Shown here: positions 62,442 through 64,000 of the stretch, piece by piece
Layout of the letters: each line of letters starts with the position of its first letter
How positions within the stretch are numbered: position 1 is the stretch's first letter
Source: Ulvibacterium sp965248315
GTDB lineage: Bacteria > Bacteroidota > Bacteroidia > Flavobacteriales > Flavobacteriaceae
Assembly (NCBI RefSeq): GCF_965248315.1
Contig: NZ_CBDFIX010000002.1
Location: forward strand, 558,001 to 622,000
Reading direction: 5' to 3'
DNA length: 64,000 nucleotides
Position numbers and translations under genes: made by a program
Notes under the pieces: generated by a model
Databases searched by the model: none
Told to the model about the DNA's origin: nothing
Seen by the model: only the letters and a program-made list of their open reading frames with translations

Positions 62442-63113
62442 CTACTTTTTCCCCGCAACCACAATAACAATTTCGCCCTTGGGGGGCTTATCGGAATAAT
62501 GTGCCAATACTTCAGCAGCAGTTCCCCTAATTGTTTCCTCATATATTTTGGTCAGTTCCCTGGAAACGGAAACAGGGCGGTCTTCTCCAAAATAGTCCAC
62601 GAACTGGCCCAAGGTCTTGACCAATTTATGCGGCGATTCATAAAATACCATGGTTCGGGCTTCCTCGGCCAGAAGCTTTAATCGGGTCTGACGGCCTTTT
62701 TTTACTGGAAGAAAACCCTCAAAAACAAATTTATCATTAGGGAGTCCACTATTTACCAGTGCCGGTATAAAGGCGGTTGCGCCCGGAAGACATTCTACGG
62801 CGATATCATTTTCAATGCAGGTCCGAGTCAATAAAAACCCCGGATCCGAAATGGCCGGCGTACCAGCATCGGAAATTAGGGCAATGGTTTCGCCGGACAC
62901 TATCCTCTTTACAATGGCATCCACCGTTCTGTGCTCATTGTGCATGTGATGGGACTGCATTGGAGTGGTAATTTCATAATGTTGCAAAAGCTTCCCGCTT
63001 GTCCGGGTATCCTCGGCCAGTATGATATCCGCCTTCTTTAGAATATTGATAGCCCTTAAGGTGATATCCTCCAGATGGCCTATCGGCGTAGGTACAATAT
63101 AAAGCTTTCCCAT
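62442..63113 (-). CDS. rsmI: 16S rRNA (cytidine(1402)-2'-O)-methyltransferase
   Basis: A 223-residue methyltransferase that 2'-O-methylates C1402 of 16S rRNA. The start YIVPTPIGHLEDITLRA, the ILAEDTRTSGKLLQHY segment and ALISDAGTPAISDPG are typical. I chose the ATG at 63113; a start 15 bases upstream would add MISSK. It converges with the second Crp/Fnr gene. Confidence 0.95.
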   Translation of the reverse strand: MGKLYIVPTPIGHLEDITLRAINILKKADIILAEDTRTSGKLLQHYEITTPMQSHHMHNEHRTVDAIVKRIVSGETIALISDAGTPAISDPGFLLTRTCIENDIAVECLPGATAFIPALVNSGLPNDKFVFEGFLPVKKGRQTRLKLLAEEARTMVFYESPHKLVKTLGQFVDYFGEDRPVSVSRELTKIYEETIRGTAAEVLAHYSDKPPKGEIVIVVAGKK

Positions 63114-63135
63114 TTTCGAAGAAATCAAAAGCCGG

Positions 63136-63166
63136 AAATTGATTTCACAACTTCCGGCATTTTATT
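63136..63166 (-). terminator. Terminator of the hypothetical gene upstream of rsmI
   Basis: Arms GCCGGAA and TTCCGGC with a 14-base loop. On the minus strand a TTTT run follows, 22 bases after the stop of the 63188-63877 gene. Confidence 0.6.
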
Positions 63167-63187
63167 TTGATGATTTTATAAGGGATT

Positions 63188-63877
63188 TTACGAAAACCTG
63201 CGTTGAATCAGTGCTATAAATCGCTCTTCATACTCCTCTTTTCCCGCCCAATTGTTGTAATCGGGTTTTACCATGTTGGTTATAAAGGAAATAGATCGCT
63301 CCTCAGAATCTATGGTATTTAACTGGGAGATAACCCTATTGAAATCCTCCGTACTTTCATTAAAAAGATGTTTCACAAAGGCCAATCGGTTGTTAAGGTC
63401 TACCTTAATGTCCGTATTCCCAAATTTGTCGTTTAGGGATTTTGGTCTAGTCTCTCGCTTTGCCCCATTCTCTTTGGGAGGCATAAAAAGCTCTTTATCG
63501 TTCTTCACATATTCCGGTTTTGCCATAAATTCGGCCAAAACCTCATCTACCGGTGCCTCACTGGGCATTTCCGAGACCATATCCTTTATAGTGTCTATTC
63601 CCGGGGTCATAATATCCTCACTATGTGGATTACTCTCTGGCACCGATGAATTGGCGTTCAGCACGGCATTTGCCATTTTTTCAAACTTGGACGCCATTGC
63701 GTTTTTTGAAACGTCTACTTCCACATCGTTCAGCTCATTTTCAATAAACTTTAATACGGCAAGTTTCTCATAAAGATTTTTGGCCGCTTCATAGAGGTCG
63801 GTGATTTCCCTTAAATCCCTGGAGGTAATGATGTCCGTAGACAGTTTCCGCAACTCCTCCTTCAGTTTTCGCTTCAT
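63188..63877 (-). CDS. Conserved hypothetical helical protein
   Basis: A 229-residue, mainly helical, charged protein (LRKLSTDIITSRDLREITDLYEAAKNLYEKL at the N-terminus, in parts). The middle (about 75-145) is low-complexity and probably disordered; the C-terminus has the conserved NDKFGNTDIKVDLNNRL and FNESTEDFNRVISQLN segments. I do not recognise a function. It lies upstream of rsmI and divergent to the putative tdk start, an order I recall from other flavobacteria. Confidence 0.85.
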   Translation of the reverse strand: MKRKLKEELRKLSTDIITSRDLREITDLYEAAKNLYEKLAVLKFIENELNDVEVDVSKNAMASKFEKMANAVLNANSSVPESNPHSEDIMTPGIDTIKDMVSEMPSEAPVDEVLAEFMAKPEYVKNDKELFMPPKENGAKRETRPKSLNDKFGNTDIKVDLNNRLAFVKHLFNESTEDFNRVISQLNTIDSEERSISFITNMVKPDYNNWAGKEEYEERFIALIQRRFS

Positions 63878-63982
63878 TGCTTTTATTTTATCCTTTCGGA
63901 AAAGGTGTTCCTTTTTTAGTAATTTTAATGCTCCCTGTTAACAGGAACGAAGAAACCCCTTATTTTCGTCTAAAATTACAAA

Positions 63983-64000
63983 ATGTTTCTCGAAAATACC
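63983..64000 (+). CDS. tdk: Start of a gene cut by the window edge, probably thymidine kinase
   Basis: The last 18 bases open with ATG and read MFLENT. From memory, flavobacterial thymidine kinases begin this way and lie next to rsmI. Six residues cannot prove it; the gene is incomplete. Confidence 0.45.

Noticed and set aside
63934..63945. CCTGTTAACAGG palindrome between the hypothetical gene and tdk
   Set aside because: Only 12 bp; such short palindromes are expected by chance, and no second copy was seen nearby.

Overview
The window looks like an ordinary chromosomal segment from a member of the Flavobacteriaceae (Bacteroidota), probably a marine one. The evidence is a complete Bat aerotolerance operon, the long flavobacterial amidophosphoribosyltransferase, an IPExxxVDY-family protein, an AddAB-type helicase/nuclease pair, RNase H with a viroplasmin-like domain, very weak Shine-Dalgarno signals, and repeated use of the Bacteroidetes -7 promoter box TAnnTTTG (pheS, dinB, ompA, queD and others). 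I see no insertion sequence, prophage, integrase or CRISPR array. The genus cannot be fixed from the sequence alone.

Layout. 1-5126: the 3' end of a B12-dependent ribonucleotide reductase, a PfkB sugar kinase, and a leftward group (aldo/keto reductase, SDR, AlbA_2-domain protein) whose last gene is preceded by a 96-bp heptamer tandem repeat. 5284-14493: rightward moxR - DUF58 - batD-like membrane gene - batA - batB - batC - batD - batE. 14553-19992: a small secreted protein, then SulP transporter - universal stress protein - beta-carbonic anhydrase - second SulP transporter, which suggests bicarbonate uptake and interconversion. 20085-25407: pheS, a YciI-like lipoprotein, a CYTH phosphatase, a ROK kinase, dinB and a TetR regulator. 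25469-29185: an SDR gene with a perfect TetR-type operator, a cupredoxin-like protein, an AhpD-like protein, an AraC regulator and a LOV-like PAS protein.

29260-33632 is a leftward housekeeping run: pyk, IPExxxVDY protein, rnc, fabF, acpP. 33796-37992 is rightward: purN, rnhA, PfkB kinase, purF. The next 0.9 kb (37993-38886) has no protein gene. It holds a 36-bp perfect palindrome and four tandem copies, about 208 bp apart, of a 70-75-nt unit. Each copy has its own promoter-like box, an almost invariant 5' part and a terminator hairpin whose stem varies with compensating changes. I read this as an array of four sibling small RNA genes, and it is the most interesting feature of the window.

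38887-48187: sodA (leftward), addA-like helicase, kbl, an OmpA-family protein with calcium-binding repeats, addB-like nuclease. 48190-53862: SDR, tRNA-Ala, universal stress protein, GNAT, MATE exporter, enoyl-CoA hydratase, PHP-domain lipoprotein. 53974-64000: a 37-residue membrane protein, a lipoprotein, queD, lpxH, recJ, a four-helix-bundle protein, OsmC, an AhpD-like protein with a Crp/Fnr regulator and DoxX protein, a uracil-DNA glycosylase, a DinB-superfamily protein, a second Crp/Fnr regulator, rsmI, a conserved hypothetical, and the first codons of what is probably tdk.

All calls come from reading sequence and recalled family motifs. No database search was run.
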